Shown here in pieces: positions 12,941 to 20,981 of a stretch of DNA of 24,655 nt. Positions within the stretch are counted from its first letter, which is position 1, and the number at the start of each line of letters is the position of its first letter. The position numbers and the translations under genes were made by a program. The stretch is from Proteobacteria bacterium SG_bin5 (GTDB lineage Bacteria; Pseudomonadota; Alphaproteobacteria; Sphingomonadales; Sphingomonadaceae): positions 1 to 24,655 of the forward strand of contig LWDI01000007.1 of the NCBI GenBank assembly GCA_002083475.1, read 5' to 3'. The notes under the pieces are model-generated. The model saw only the letters and a list, made by a program, of their open reading frames with translations. It was not told where the DNA came from and did not search any database.

Positions 12941-15406
12941 ATGAAATTCACGCTTTCCTGGCTCAAGGACCATCTCGAAACGCAAGCGCCGCTGGAGGCG
13001 ATCGTCGAGGCGCTCACCCGCGTCGGGCTCGAAGTCGAGGGCGTGGAGAATCCCGCCGCCGCGCTCGCCGGGTTCCAGGTGGCGCGCGTGCTCTCCGCCG
13101 AGCGCCACCCCCAGGCCGACAAGCTTCAGGTGCTGATGGTCGATACCGGCGCGTGCGCGCCGCTCCAGGTGGTGTGCGGCGCGCCCAACGCGCGCGCGGG
13201 GCTGGTCGGCGTGCTCGGCTTGGCCGGCGCGACCGTCCCCGCGAACGGCATGGTGCTGAAGGTCGCCGCCGTCCGCGGGATCGAATCGAACGGCATGATG
13301 TGCAGCGCGCGCGAGCTGCAATTGGGCGAGGATCATGACGGGATCATCGAGCTGCCCGAAGGCGCCGCGATCGGCACGCCCTTCGCCGATCATGCCGGGC
13401 TGAACGACCCGGTGATCGATATCGCGGTCACTCCCAATCGCCAGGATTGCATGGGCGTGCGCGGCATCGCGCGCGATCTGGCGGCGGCCGGGCTCGGCAC
13501 GCTCAAGCCGCTTCAAGTGCCCGCCGCGCCCCCACCCGTTCGCCCTGAGCTTGTCGAAGGGCGGTCCTTCACGCCGGGCGAAGGGCAGGACGGGGCTTCG
13601 ACAAGCTCAGCCCGAACGGTGCGTGACGTTGTGCCGGTCGAGGGCGATGGGCCGGGACCAGACGTCCGCACCGACGACCCCGAAGGCTGCCCCGCCTTTT
13701 TCGCCCAAGCCGTGCGCGGCGTGGCGAACCGGGCGGCGCCCGAATGGATGGCGCGGCGGCTGAAAGCGGTGGGGATGAACCCCAAATCGGCGCTGGTCGA
13801 CATCACCAATTACGTGATGCTTGATCTCGGTCGGCCGCTGCACGTTTACGATATGGCCAAGCTCAGCGGGCCGCTGGTGGCGCGCAAGGCCCGCGCCGGC
13901 GAAAGCCTGGTCGCGCTGAACGGCAAGAGCTACGCGCTCGACGAAAGCATGACCGTGATCGCCGACGACGCGGGCGTGCATGACATCGGCGGCATCATGG
14001 GCGGCGAGCATTCGGGGGTGAGCGAGGCGACCACCGAGGTGCTCATCGAGTGCGCCTATTTCGATCCCGAGACGATCGCGCGCACCGGCCAACGCCTGGC
14101 GCTCACCAGCGACGCGCGCCAACGCTTCGAGCGCGGCGTCGATCCGGCGTTTCTGGAAGACGGGCTCGCGATCGCGACACGGCTGGTGGTCGAGCTGTGC
14201 GGCGGGCGACCGAGCGCGGTCACCCATGCCGGCCAGCCGCCCGCGCTCGCGCGGACGATCGGCTATGACCCTGGCCTCGCCGAGCGGCTGGGCGGGCTCG
14301 CGGTCGCGCCCGATCGGCAGCGCGCGATTCTCGAATCTTTGGGCTTCTCGGTCGCGAGCGATTGGCAGGTGACGGTGCCGACCTGGCGGCGCGACGTCGA
14401 CGGCCCCGCCGATCTGGTGGAAGAAGTGATCCGCATCGCCGGCATCGATCTGGTCCCCGCGACGCCCCTGCCCCGCGCCCCCGGCGTCGCCAAGCCGACC
14501 GCGACGCCCGACCAAAAGCTCGAGCGCCGGCTACGCCGCGCGGCGGCCGCGCGCGGGCTGAACGAAGCGGTGACGTGGAGCTTCCTCCCCGAGCGCGAGG
14601 CGGCGGTGTTCGGCGGCAGCGCCTGGGTGCTCGCCAACCCGATCAGCGAGGATTTGAAAGCGATGCGCCCCGCGCTGCTGCCGGGGCTGCTGAGCGCCGC
14701 CGCGCGCAATTTGAAGCGCGGCGCGACGTCGGCGCGGTTGTTCGAACTCGGCCGGCGCTATCTGGCCGATGGCGAGCGCCCGACGCTCGGCCTGGTGCTG
14801 GCGGGCGAGCGCGCCCCGCGCGGCTGGCAAAGCGGCAAGGCGCAGGGGTTCGATGCGTTCGACGCGAAAGCGCTGGCGCTCGCGTTGCTCGCCGACGCCG
14901 GGGCGCCGGTCGATAATTTGCAAGTGTTCGGCGAGGCGGGCGCGGCCTGGCATCCCGGACAATCGGGCACGCTGCGGCTGGGGCCGAAGACGGTGCTCGC
15001 CGCCTTCGGCCGGCTCCACCCGCTGACGCTCAAGGCGTTCGATCTCGACGCGCCGGTCGCGGCGGCCGAGCTCTATCTCGACGCGCTGCCGGCCAAGCGC
15101 GCGAGCGGCTTCATGCGCCCGGCTTACGCGCCGCCCGCGCTGCAGGCGGTGACGCGCGACTTCGCTTTCCTGGTGCCCGAGGCCCTCGCCGCCGACGCGC
15201 TGGTGCGCGCGGTGAAAGGCGCGGACAAGGCGGCGATCACAGCGGCGCGGCTGTTCGACCTGTTCGAGCGCGACGGCCAGCGTTCGATGGCGATCGAAAT
15301 CACGCTGCAACCGGGCGACAAGAGCTTCGCCGAAGCCGAGATCAAGGCGATCGCCGAGAAGGTGGTGGCGGCGGCGGCGAAGCTGGGGGCGAGTTTGCGG
15401 GGGTGA
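12941..15406 (+). CDS. pheT: Phenylalanine--tRNA ligase beta subunit, with in-frame repeat insertion
   Basis: An 821-residue beta subunit. The N-terminus MKFTLSWLKDHLE begins the B1 region, followed by the tRNA-binding OB-fold (about residues 40-150, with VCGAPNARAG). The B3/B4 editing region begins around RTDDPEGCPAFF (about residue 243), B5 follows, and the C-terminal FDX-ACB anticodon-binding domain (about residues 725-820) starts around YAPPALQAVTRDFAFLV. Between B1 and B3/B4, residues about 199-227 are encoded by a family C palindrome (VRPELVEG ... ASTSSART) that keeps the frame open. Removing roughly 30 residues would bring the length to about 790, near what I expect for the family. The gene otherwise looks intact and is presumably essential, so the insertion must be tolerated. 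The start is the ATG at 12941, after a weak GAGAAG. Confidence 0.96.
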   Translation: MKFTLSWLKDHLETQAPLEAIVEALTRVGLEVEGVENPAAALAGFQVARVLSAERHPQADKLQVLMVDTGACAPLQVVCGAPNARAGLVGVLGLAGATVPANGMVLKVAAVRGIESNGMMCSARELQLGEDHDGIIELPEGAAIGTPFADHAGLNDPVIDIAVTPNRQDCMGVRGIARDLAAAGLGTLKPLQVPAAPPPVRPELVEGRSFTPGEGQDGASTSSARTVRDVVPVEGDGPGPDVRTDDPEGCPAFFAQAVRGVANRAAPEWMARRLKAVGMNPKSALVDITNYVMLDLGRPLHVYDMAKLSGPLVARKARAGESLVALNGKSYALDESMTVIADDAGVHDIGGIMGGEHSGVSEATTEVLIECAYFDPETIARTGQRLALTSDARQRFERGVDPAFLEDGLAIATRLVVELCGGRPSAVTHAGQPPALARTIGYDPGLAERLGGLAVAPDRQRAILESLGFSVASDWQVTVPTWRRDVDGPADLVEEVIRIAGIDLVPATPLPRAPGVAKPTATPDQKLERRLRRAAAARGLNEAVTWSFLPEREAAVFGGSAWVLANPISEDLKAMRPALLPGLLSAAARNLKRGATSARLFELGRRYLADGERPTLGLVLAGERAPRGWQSGKAQGFDAFDAKALALALLADAGAPVDNLQVFGEAGAAWHPGQSGTLRLGPKTVLAAFGRLHPLTLKAFDLDAPVAAAELYLDALPAKRASGFMRPAYAPPALQAVTRDFAFLVPEALAADALVRAVKGADKAAITAARLFDLFERDGQRSMAIEITLQPGDKSFAEAEIKAIAEKVVAAAAKLGASLRG
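13536..13619. repeat. Family C palindromic element inside pheT
   Basis: Inverted arms at 13536-13561 (CCGTTCGCCCTGAGCTTG...) and 13594-13619 (...CAAGCTCAGCCCGAACGG) flank about 32 bases that contain a smaller CCTTC/GAAGG inverted repeat. The element has no stop in the pheT frame. It is the same family as 3741-3827 and 21917-21941. Confidence 0.9.
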
Positions 15407-15425
15407 GGGCACGTCCGCCCCAGCG

Positions 15426-15505
15426 CGTCGCCCCGGCGAAGGCCGGGGCCTCGTGCAAGTGACGCGCTCCACTTGCCAAAGGCCCCAGCTTTCGCTGGGG
15501 CGACG
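15426..15505. repeat. Family B palindrome pair between pheT and the epimerase gene
   Basis: Inverted copies: 15426-15461 (CGTCGCCCCGGC hairpin continuing to CAAGTG) and 15470-15505 (CACTTG continuing to GGGGCGACG). The arms pair over most of their length with an 8-base centre, so the element could form one long stem or two hairpins. There is no T-run. Confidence 0.85.
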
Positions 15506-15539
15506 GACAAGCTTCAGGAAGACGGACAAGCTTCAGGAA
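15502..15539 (+). repeat. 19-base perfect tandem duplication ahead of the epimerase gene
   Basis: GACGGACAAGCTTCAGGAA is present twice, head to tail (15502-15520 and 15521-15539). The duplication carries the ribosome-binding-like CAGGAA, so two such sites now precede the ATG at 15548. Only the second, extended to CAGGAAGG, is at a usable distance. Confidence 0.9.
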
Positions 15540-15547
15540 GGACGCGC

Positions 15548-16420
15548 ATGACCGACTGGATCACCATCACCTCCGACGCGCTCACCGCCGCGATCGACCC
15601 GCTCGGCGCCGAACTCTCCTCGCTGAAGGACGGGGCCGGCCGCGAGCTGATGACCGATGCCGATCCCGCCTTTTGGACCGGGCGCGCGCCGCTGCTCTTC
15701 CCGGTGGTCGGCCGCTGCCGCGACGACCATATCCTGATCGACGGCCAAGCCTATCCGATGCCCAAACACGGCTTCGCGCGGCGCATGACGTTCACGCTCA
15801 CCGAGCACGGCACCGATCACGCGACCTTGCGGCTGAGCGACAGCGCGGAGACGCGCGCGGCCTATCCCTTCGCCTTCGCGCTGGAGATCGGCTTCGCGCT
15901 CACCGGGGCGACGCTCGAAATGGCGGTCGCGCTGCACAACCCCGGCGACGCGCCCTTGCCTGCGAGCTTCGGCTTCCACCCCGCTTTCGCCTGGCCGCTC
16001 CCCTATGGCGCCGCGCGCGCCGCGCACCACATGGTGTTCGATGCGCCCGAGCCCGGCTTGCTCACCCGGATCACGCCCGAAGGCTATAGCACCGCCCCGG
16101 TTCGCCCGACCCCGGTCGAAGGCGACACGCTGCCCCTCGCCGACGCGCTGTTCGAGGATGACGCGCTGGTGTGGAACCCGGTCGCGAGCCGGGCGCTGCG
16201 CTATGGCCCGCCCGAGGGCCCCTGGCTCGACATCGGCTGGGACGCGCCAAGGCTCGGGGTGTGGACCAAGCCCGGCGCGCGTTACGTCTGTGTCGAGCCC
16301 TGGCACGGCCTGGCGGACCCCGAGGATTTCGCGGGCGACTTCCGCGAAAAGCCGGGGGTGTTTCAGGTGCCGCCGGGGGAGATTTGGCGCTGCGCGATGC
16401 GGGTGGGGGTGGTTGGGTAG
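15548..16420 (+). CDS. Aldose 1-epimerase family protein (LacX/YihR-like)
   Basis: A 290-residue galactose-mutarotase-fold protein. This family interconverts alpha and beta anomers of sugars or sugar phosphates. Typical segments are PLLFPVVGR near residue 40, PKHGFARRM with a candidate catalytic histidine near residue 76, FHPAFAWPL near residue 142, and the late CVEPWHG containing the candidate catalytic glutamate. The ATG at 15548 is chosen over an upstream open start because it follows CAGGAAGG by about eight bases and the extra upstream residues are encoded by the family B repeat. No sugar-use genes are adjacent, so the substrate is unknown. Confidence 0.87.
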   Translation: MTDWITITSDALTAAIDPLGAELSSLKDGAGRELMTDADPAFWTGRAPLLFPVVGRCRDDHILIDGQAYPMPKHGFARRMTFTLTEHGTDHATLRLSDSAETRAAYPFAFALEIGFALTGATLEMAVALHNPGDAPLPASFGFHPAFAWPLPYGAARAAHHMVFDAPEPGLLTRITPEGYSTAPVRPTPVEGDTLPLADALFEDDALVWNPVASRALRYGPPEGPWLDIGWDAPRLGVWTKPGARYVCVEPWHGLADPEDFAGDFREKPGVFQVPPGEIWRCAMRVGVVG

Positions 16421-16429
16421 AAGTGCCCA

Positions 16430-16523
16430 CCCTCACCCAACCCTCTCCCGCCAGCGGGAGAGGGCTTTCCCGTCGTTCTTCTCGTTAGCCCTCTCCCGTT
16501 TACGGGAGAGGGTTGGGTGAGGG
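16430..16523. repeat. Family D nested palindrome upstream of prfC
   Basis: Perfect 21-base inverted arms at 16430-16450 (CCCTCACCCAACC...) and 16503-16523 (...GGTTGGGTGAGGG). Each arm also pairs locally: CTCTCCCG/CGGGAGAG around CCAG on the left and CCTCTCCCG/CGGGAGAGG around TTTA on the right. The remaining gap to prfC (16524-16580) is pyrimidine-rich with no gene. Confidence 0.9.
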
Positions 16524-16580
16524 CTTCTTCTTCCCCGCCCCCCCTAGCGCCGCCGCACGAATCCGCTATCGCCGCTGCCC

Positions 16581-18107
16581 ATGACTTCCCCCCGCCGCAC
16601 CTTCGCGATCATCTCCCACCCCGACGCCGGCAAGACCACGCTCACCGAGAAGCTCCTTTACTTCGGCGGCGCGATCCACCTCGCGGGCGAAGTGAAGGCG
16701 CGCGGGCAGAACCGCCGCGCGCGTTCGGACTGGATGAAGATCGAGCAGCAGCGCGGCATTTCGGTCACCAGCTCGGTGATGACCTTCGAGCGCGACGGCA
16801 TCACCTTCAACCTGCTCGACACGCCCGGCCACGAAGACTTCTCCGAAGACACCTATCGCACGCTCACCGCCGTCGACTCGGCGGTGATGGTGATCGACGC
16901 CGCCAAGGGCATCGAGCCGCAGACGCGCAAATTGTTCGAAGTGTGCCGGCTGCGATCGGTGCCGATCATCACTTTCGTCAACAAGGTCGATCGCGAGGGG
17001 CGCGATCCGTTCGCCCTGCTCGACGAGATCGCCGACGTGCTCGCGCTCGACGTCTGCCCGATGAGCTGGCCGGTGGGCATGGGCGGCACCTTCGCGGGCA
17101 TCCTCGATCTCGCGACCGGCACGGTGTCGCGGCCCGAGGGCGATAGTCGCAGCTTCCAGGGCAAGGTCGAGGCCGGGGCGGCGCTGCCCGACGACGTCGC
17201 CGAGGCGGTCGAGCTCGCTCGAGCCGGCTATCCCGAATTCGATCCCGCCGCCTATCGCCACGGCGATCTGACGCCCGTCTATTTCGGCTCGGCGCTCAAG
17301 GATTTCGGCGTCGCCGAGCTCATCGACGCGCTCGCGACTCACGCGCCGGGCCCGCGCCCGCAACCCGCCGAGCCCGCGCCGATCGCGCCGGAATCGCCGC
17401 AAGTGACCGGCTTCGTCTTCAAGGTGCAGGCGAATATGGACCCGCAGCACCGCGACCGCATCGCCTTCATGCGGCTTTGCTCGGGCGTGTTCCGGCGCGG
17501 CATGAAGCTGGTGCCGACCGGGCATGGCAAGCCGATCGCGATCCACTCGCCCATCCTTTTCTTCGCCCAGAACCGCGAACTCGCCGACGAGGCCTATCCC
17601 GGCGACATCATCGGCATCCCCAATCACGGCACGCTGCGCGTGGGCGACACCTTGTCCGAACGCGCCGATATTCGCTTCACCGGGCTCCCCAATTTCGCGC
17701 CCGAAATCCTGCGCCGCGTGGCGCTCAAGGACCCGACCAAGACCAAGCAATTGCGCAAGGCGCTCGACGATATGGCCGAGGAGGGGGTGACGCAGGTTTT
17801 CTATCCCGAGATCGGCTCGAACTGGATCATCGGGGTGGTCGGCCAGCTGCAATTGGACGTGCTGATCTCCCGGCTCGAGGCCGAATATAAGGTCGCCGCC
17901 GGCCTGGAGCCCGCGCCTTACGACACCGCGCGCTGGATTTCGGCCGAGGATCCGGCGGACCTGAAGCACTTCACCGATCTCAACCGCGGCGCGCTGGCCA
18001 AGGACCGCGACGGCAACCCGGTGTTCCTGGCGAAATCGGCTTGGGAAGTCGGCTATATCCAGGATCGCTACCCCAAGGTGAAATTCGCGGCGACGCGAGA
18101 GCGTTAG
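16581..18107 (+). CDS. prfC: Peptide chain release factor 3
   Basis: A 508-residue translational GTPase that recycles RF1/RF2 from the ribosome after termination. The G1 P-loop is SHPDAGKTT (residues 12-20). The G2 region is RGISVTSS, G3 is DTPGHEDFSEDTYRTL, and G4 is NKVDR. The RF3-specific domains follow, and the protein ends in YPKVKFAATRER, as in known RF3 proteins. It is slightly shorter than the E. coli protein but has no missing motif. No Shine-Dalgarno sequence is visible before ATG 16581; GCTATC about ten bases upstream could be a -10 element of a short-leader promoter. The gene stands alone between repeat elements. Confidence 0.97.
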   Translation: MTSPRRTFAIISHPDAGKTTLTEKLLYFGGAIHLAGEVKARGQNRRARSDWMKIEQQRGISVTSSVMTFERDGITFNLLDTPGHEDFSEDTYRTLTAVDSAVMVIDAAKGIEPQTRKLFEVCRLRSVPIITFVNKVDREGRDPFALLDEIADVLALDVCPMSWPVGMGGTFAGILDLATGTVSRPEGDSRSFQGKVEAGAALPDDVAEAVELARAGYPEFDPAAYRHGDLTPVYFGSALKDFGVAELIDALATHAPGPRPQPAEPAPIAPESPQVTGFVFKVQANMDPQHRDRIAFMRLCSGVFRRGMKLVPTGHGKPIAIHSPILFFAQNRELADEAYPGDIIGIPNHGTLRVGDTLSERADIRFTGLPNFAPEILRRVALKDPTKTKQLRKALDDMAEEGVTQVFYPEIGSNWIIGVVGQLQLDVLISRLEAEYKVAAGLEPAPYDTARWISAEDPADLKHFTDLNRGALAKDRDGNPVFLAKSAWEVGYIQDRYPKVKFAATRER

Positions 18108-18138
18108 GCCTTCCGTCGTATCGGCGCATCACCCCCCT

Positions 18139-18562
18139 CGTCGTCCCCGCGAAGGCGGGGACCCATTCCGGCTGGCCTCGCTCTTGAAGCGGCGCCGGTC
18201 GATGCGCGCGTGATGATCCGGGGCCAGCCCGAATGGATTCCCGCTTTCGCGGGAATGACGAATTTATCGCACCCGATCATCACTCCCGCCGTCGTCCCCG
18301 CGTAGGCGGGGACCCATTCTGGCTGGCCTCGCTCTTGAAGCAGCGCCGGCTGACCTGCGCGCGATGATCCGGGGCCAGCCCGAATGGATTCCCGCCTTCG
18401 CGGGAATGACGGGTTCATCGCGCGTGATCATACCCCCCTCGTCGTCCCCGCGAAGGCGGGGACCCATTCTGGCTGGCCTCGGTCTTGAAGCGGCGCCGGT
18501 CGATGCACGCACGATGATCCGGGGTCAGCCCGAATGGATTCCCGCTTTCGCGAGAATGACGG
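18139..18562. repeat. Family A palindromic array 2 (three units, about 150-base period)
   Basis: Units of 123 bases at 18139-18261, 18290-18412 and 18440-18562. Their starts are 151 and 150 bases apart, and the inter-unit bases are also related (ATCGC...GATCAT). Each unit begins with the CGTCGTCCCCGC hairpin and ends with the GCGGGAATGACG hairpin, so it is array 1 in reverse orientation. The core between GGCTGG and CCAGCC is constant within this array but different from array 1. No protein-coding gene is credible here. Confidence 0.9.
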
Positions 18563-18664
18563 ATTTGGGGGGCGGGAATGACGCGTTTGGGGGGGGGGGC
18601 GGGAATGACGGTTTGGGGGGACGGGAATGGCGGATTGGGGGGCGGGAATGACGTGTTCGGTCGC
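18552..18664 (+). repeat. G-rich tandem repeat with 11-G tract
   Basis: Four to five head-to-tail copies of a 21-27 base unit of the form GGGAATGACG-n-TTTGGGGGG-C begin at 18552, 18574, 18601, 18623 and 18644. The unit appears to grow out of the last GGGAATGACG arm of array 2. G-runs are 6 (18567-18572), 11 (18589-18599), 6 (18615-18620) and 6 (18637-18642), each followed by a GGG one or two bases later. The 11-G run ends 142 bases before the receptor start codon. The remaining bases to 18741 hold only a ribosome-binding site. Confidence 0.88.
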
Positions 18665-18741
18665 GGCAATCACGCGTCAGGGCGATCGGCATCATCCACC
18701 CACCTCGACTTTCCCGCGCGCCGATCGTTAGGAGCGGCGCG

Positions 18742-20703
18742 ATGCGTACCCCCCTCGCCTTGATCGCCCTGCTCCCCGCGCCCGCGCTCGCCCAGGCGAG
18801 CGAGGAGGTCGTCGTGCTCGGCACGCCGCTGAAGGCGCCGCCGGGGACGCCCGCTTATGGCGCGGTCGAGATCGATCGCGAACGTCTGCTCACCGAAGCC
18901 TCGGGCCGGGTCGAGAATGCGCTGCGCGACGTCGCCGGCTTCCAGCAATTCCGCCGCAGCGACAGCCGCTCGGCCAACCCCAGCGCGCAAGGGGTGACGC
19001 TGCGCGCGCTCGGCGGCAACGCGACCAGCCGCGCGCTGGTGCTGCTCGACGGGGTGCCGATCGCCGACCCGTTTTTCGGCTATATCCCGTTCAACGCGCT
19101 CGTCCCCGATCAACTCGCGCGCGCGCGGGTGACGCGCGGGGCGGGCACCGGCCCGTTCGGCGCGGGCGCGGTCGCGGGCGTGATCGAGCTCGAAAGCGCG
19201 GGCCGCGCCGATCTCGCCGGCATCGCCGCCGAGGCCGATGGCGGCGGCTTCGCCAGCACCCGCCTCACCGCCACCGCCGCCCCCCGCCTGGGGCGCGGCC
19301 AGGTGACGCTCGGCGGGCGGTGGGAGCGATCGGACGGCTTCTTCACCACGCCGCGCGACCAGCGCGTCGCCGCCACCGCGCGCGCGGCCTATGAGGATTG
19401 GAGCGTCTCGGCGCGCCCGGTCGCCGCGCTCGGCCCCCGAACCGAGCTGCAAGGCCGGCTCACCCTGTTCCGCGACGATCGCACGCTGCGCTTTCAGGGC
19501 GCGACCAGCTTCGCGCAAGGCCAGGATGCGAGCGCGCGGCTGCTCCATCGCGGCCGCTGGCAGCTCGACGCGATCGCCTATTTGCAAACGCGCGATTTCG
19601 GCAACCGCGTGATCTCGGCGACGAGCTTTCGGCTAACGCTCGACCAGCGCCGCACGCCCTCGACCGGCTATGGCGGCAAGCTCGAACTTCGCCCCCCGAT
19701 CGGGGCCACCCATCTGCTGCGCGTCGGCGTCGACGCGCGCGGCGCGCAAGGCCAGCTTTACGAAGATGCCTATGCGCCGAGCGGCGCCGTCACCGCGCGG
19801 CGCACGGCGGGCGGGCGGACGCTGAGCCTCGGCATCTATGCCGAGGATGATTGGACGCTCGGCCGCCTGGTGCTGACCGGCGGCGCGCGGCTCGATCGCT
19901 GGACGATCGAGGACGGCTTTTTTCGCGAGCTGAGCGCCAATCCGATCGACACGCGCTTCGCCGATCGCGCGGGCACCGAGCTCACCGGCCGCGCCGGGCT
20001 GCTCTGGCGCCCCACCCCGCCGCTGTCGCTGCGCGCCGCGGGCTATACCGGCTTTCGCTCGCCGACGCTCAACGAGCTGTACCGCCCCTTCGTCGTCTTC
20101 CCCATCACCACCCGCGCCAATGCCGAACTCGCGCCCGAGCGGCTGCGCGGCGGCGAATTAGGGATCGACGTGCGGCTGGGCGCGGCGCGGCTGGGGGTGA
20201 CGGGGTTTTACAACCGGCTGGAAGGCGCGATCGGCAATGTAACGCTCACCCCCACGCTACGCGAGCGGCGCAACCTGCCCGCGATCACCACGCGCGGCAT
20301 CGAGGCGACCGCCGAGGCGCGGCGCGGCGCCTGGTCGCTGATCGCGAGCTATGCCTATAGCGACGCGCGAGTCTCGGCGCCCGGCGCGCTCGACGGCCGC
20401 CGCCCGGCGCAAAGCCCGGTCCATGCCGCGAGCGCGACGCTCGGCTGGGCGCGGCGCGGCTGGGGGCTGAGCGCGACGCTGCGCCACGTCGGCGCGCAGT
20501 TCGAGGACGATCTGGAGACCGACGTCCTGCCCCCCGCGACCACGATCGACGCGGTCGCGCGCCTGCCGCTCGCGCGCGGCGTGGCGCTGGTGCTGCGCGG
20601 CGAAAATCTCACCAACGCGCGCGTCGTGACGCGCAATTCGGGCGGCAGCATCGATCTGGGGACGCCGCGCGTGCTGTGGGCTGGGCTGGCGCTGGGGGGT
20701 TGA
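18742..20703 (+). CDS. TonB-dependent outer-membrane receptor
   Basis: A 653-residue TonB-dependent receptor that would import a substrate across the outer membrane using TonB energy. The signal peptide is MRTPLALIALLPAPALA with cleavage after residue 17. A TonB-box-like EEVVVLG follows. The plug domain (about 30-150) contains VENALRDVAGFQQFRR and GVTLRALGGN, then LLDGVPIADPFFGYIPF. The beta-barrel occupies the rest, with conserved YTGFRSPTLNELYRPF and the late GENLTNARV. The size and pattern resemble BtuB/vitamin B12-type or siderophore receptors, but the ligand cannot be told. The protein ends LGG without the C-terminal aromatic residue usual in outer-membrane barrels. A ribosome-binding sequence TAGGAG lies at 18728-18733. 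No riboswitch or Fur site was recognised upstream. Confidence 0.93.
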   Translation: MRTPLALIALLPAPALAQASEEVVVLGTPLKAPPGTPAYGAVEIDRERLLTEASGRVENALRDVAGFQQFRRSDSRSANPSAQGVTLRALGGNATSRALVLLDGVPIADPFFGYIPFNALVPDQLARARVTRGAGTGPFGAGAVAGVIELESAGRADLAGIAAEADGGGFASTRLTATAAPRLGRGQVTLGGRWERSDGFFTTPRDQRVAATARAAYEDWSVSARPVAALGPRTELQGRLTLFRDDRTLRFQGATSFAQGQDASARLLHRGRWQLDAIAYLQTRDFGNRVISATSFRLTLDQRRTPSTGYGGKLELRPPIGATHLLRVGVDARGAQGQLYEDAYAPSGAVTARRTAGGRTLSLGIYAEDDWTLGRLVLTGGARLDRWTIEDGFFRELSANPIDTRFADRAGTELTGRAGLLWRPTPPLSLRAAGYTGFRSPTLNELYRPFVVFPITTRANAELAPERLRGGELGIDVRLGAARLGVTGFYNRLEGAIGNVTLTPTLRERRNLPAITTRGIEATAEARRGAWSLIASYAYSDARVSAPGALDGRRPAQSPVHAASATLGWARRGWGLSATLRHVGAQFEDDLETDVLPPATTIDAVARLPLARGVALVLRGENLTNARVVTRNSGGSIDLGTPRVLWAGLALGG

Positions 20704-20793
20704 AAGCGCATCGCTCGATCGCCCCGTCCCGCCGGCCCAGGGCATGGCCGCAAGCGTGGTTCGCGCGCAACGGGGTGACGATTCGCCGATCAT

Positions 20794-20891
20794 CGTCACC
20801 CCGGGCTTGGCCCGGGGGCCACGGTGATGCCAAATCTTCCGCGCGGCGAGCCTGGACCACCCGTGGATGCCGGACCAAGTCCGGCATGACG
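20794..20891. repeat. Family E palindrome pair between convergent genes
   Basis: Two hairpins: 20794-20824 (CGTCACCCCGGGC/GCCCGGGG then CCACGG) and 20861-20891 (CCGTGGATGCCGGAC/GTCCGGCATGACG). Their inner ends CCACGG and CCGTGG and outer ends CGTCA/TGACG are mutually inverted. The element lies in the 278-base gap between the convergent receptor and SRPBCC genes; the rest of the gap shows no gene. Confidence 0.8.
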
Positions 20892-20981
20892 ATTGGGAAC
20901 TTGCGTTGATCGAGCGCACCGGGCCGAACACGCCTAGAGCCCGTTCGATCGAACTTCAGTCCGTGTCGATTGAGCCAGCCC

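Noticed and set aside
16566..17969. Minus-strand open frame of 467 codons opposite prfC
   Set aside because: prfC is certain and fills the region; the antisense frame is a high-GC artefact.
18665..18741. Cobalamin riboswitch or Fur box upstream of the TonB receptor
   Set aside because: Only about 75 bases of non-repeat sequence precede the gene, and no conserved B12-box or Fur-like 19-mer could be recognised.
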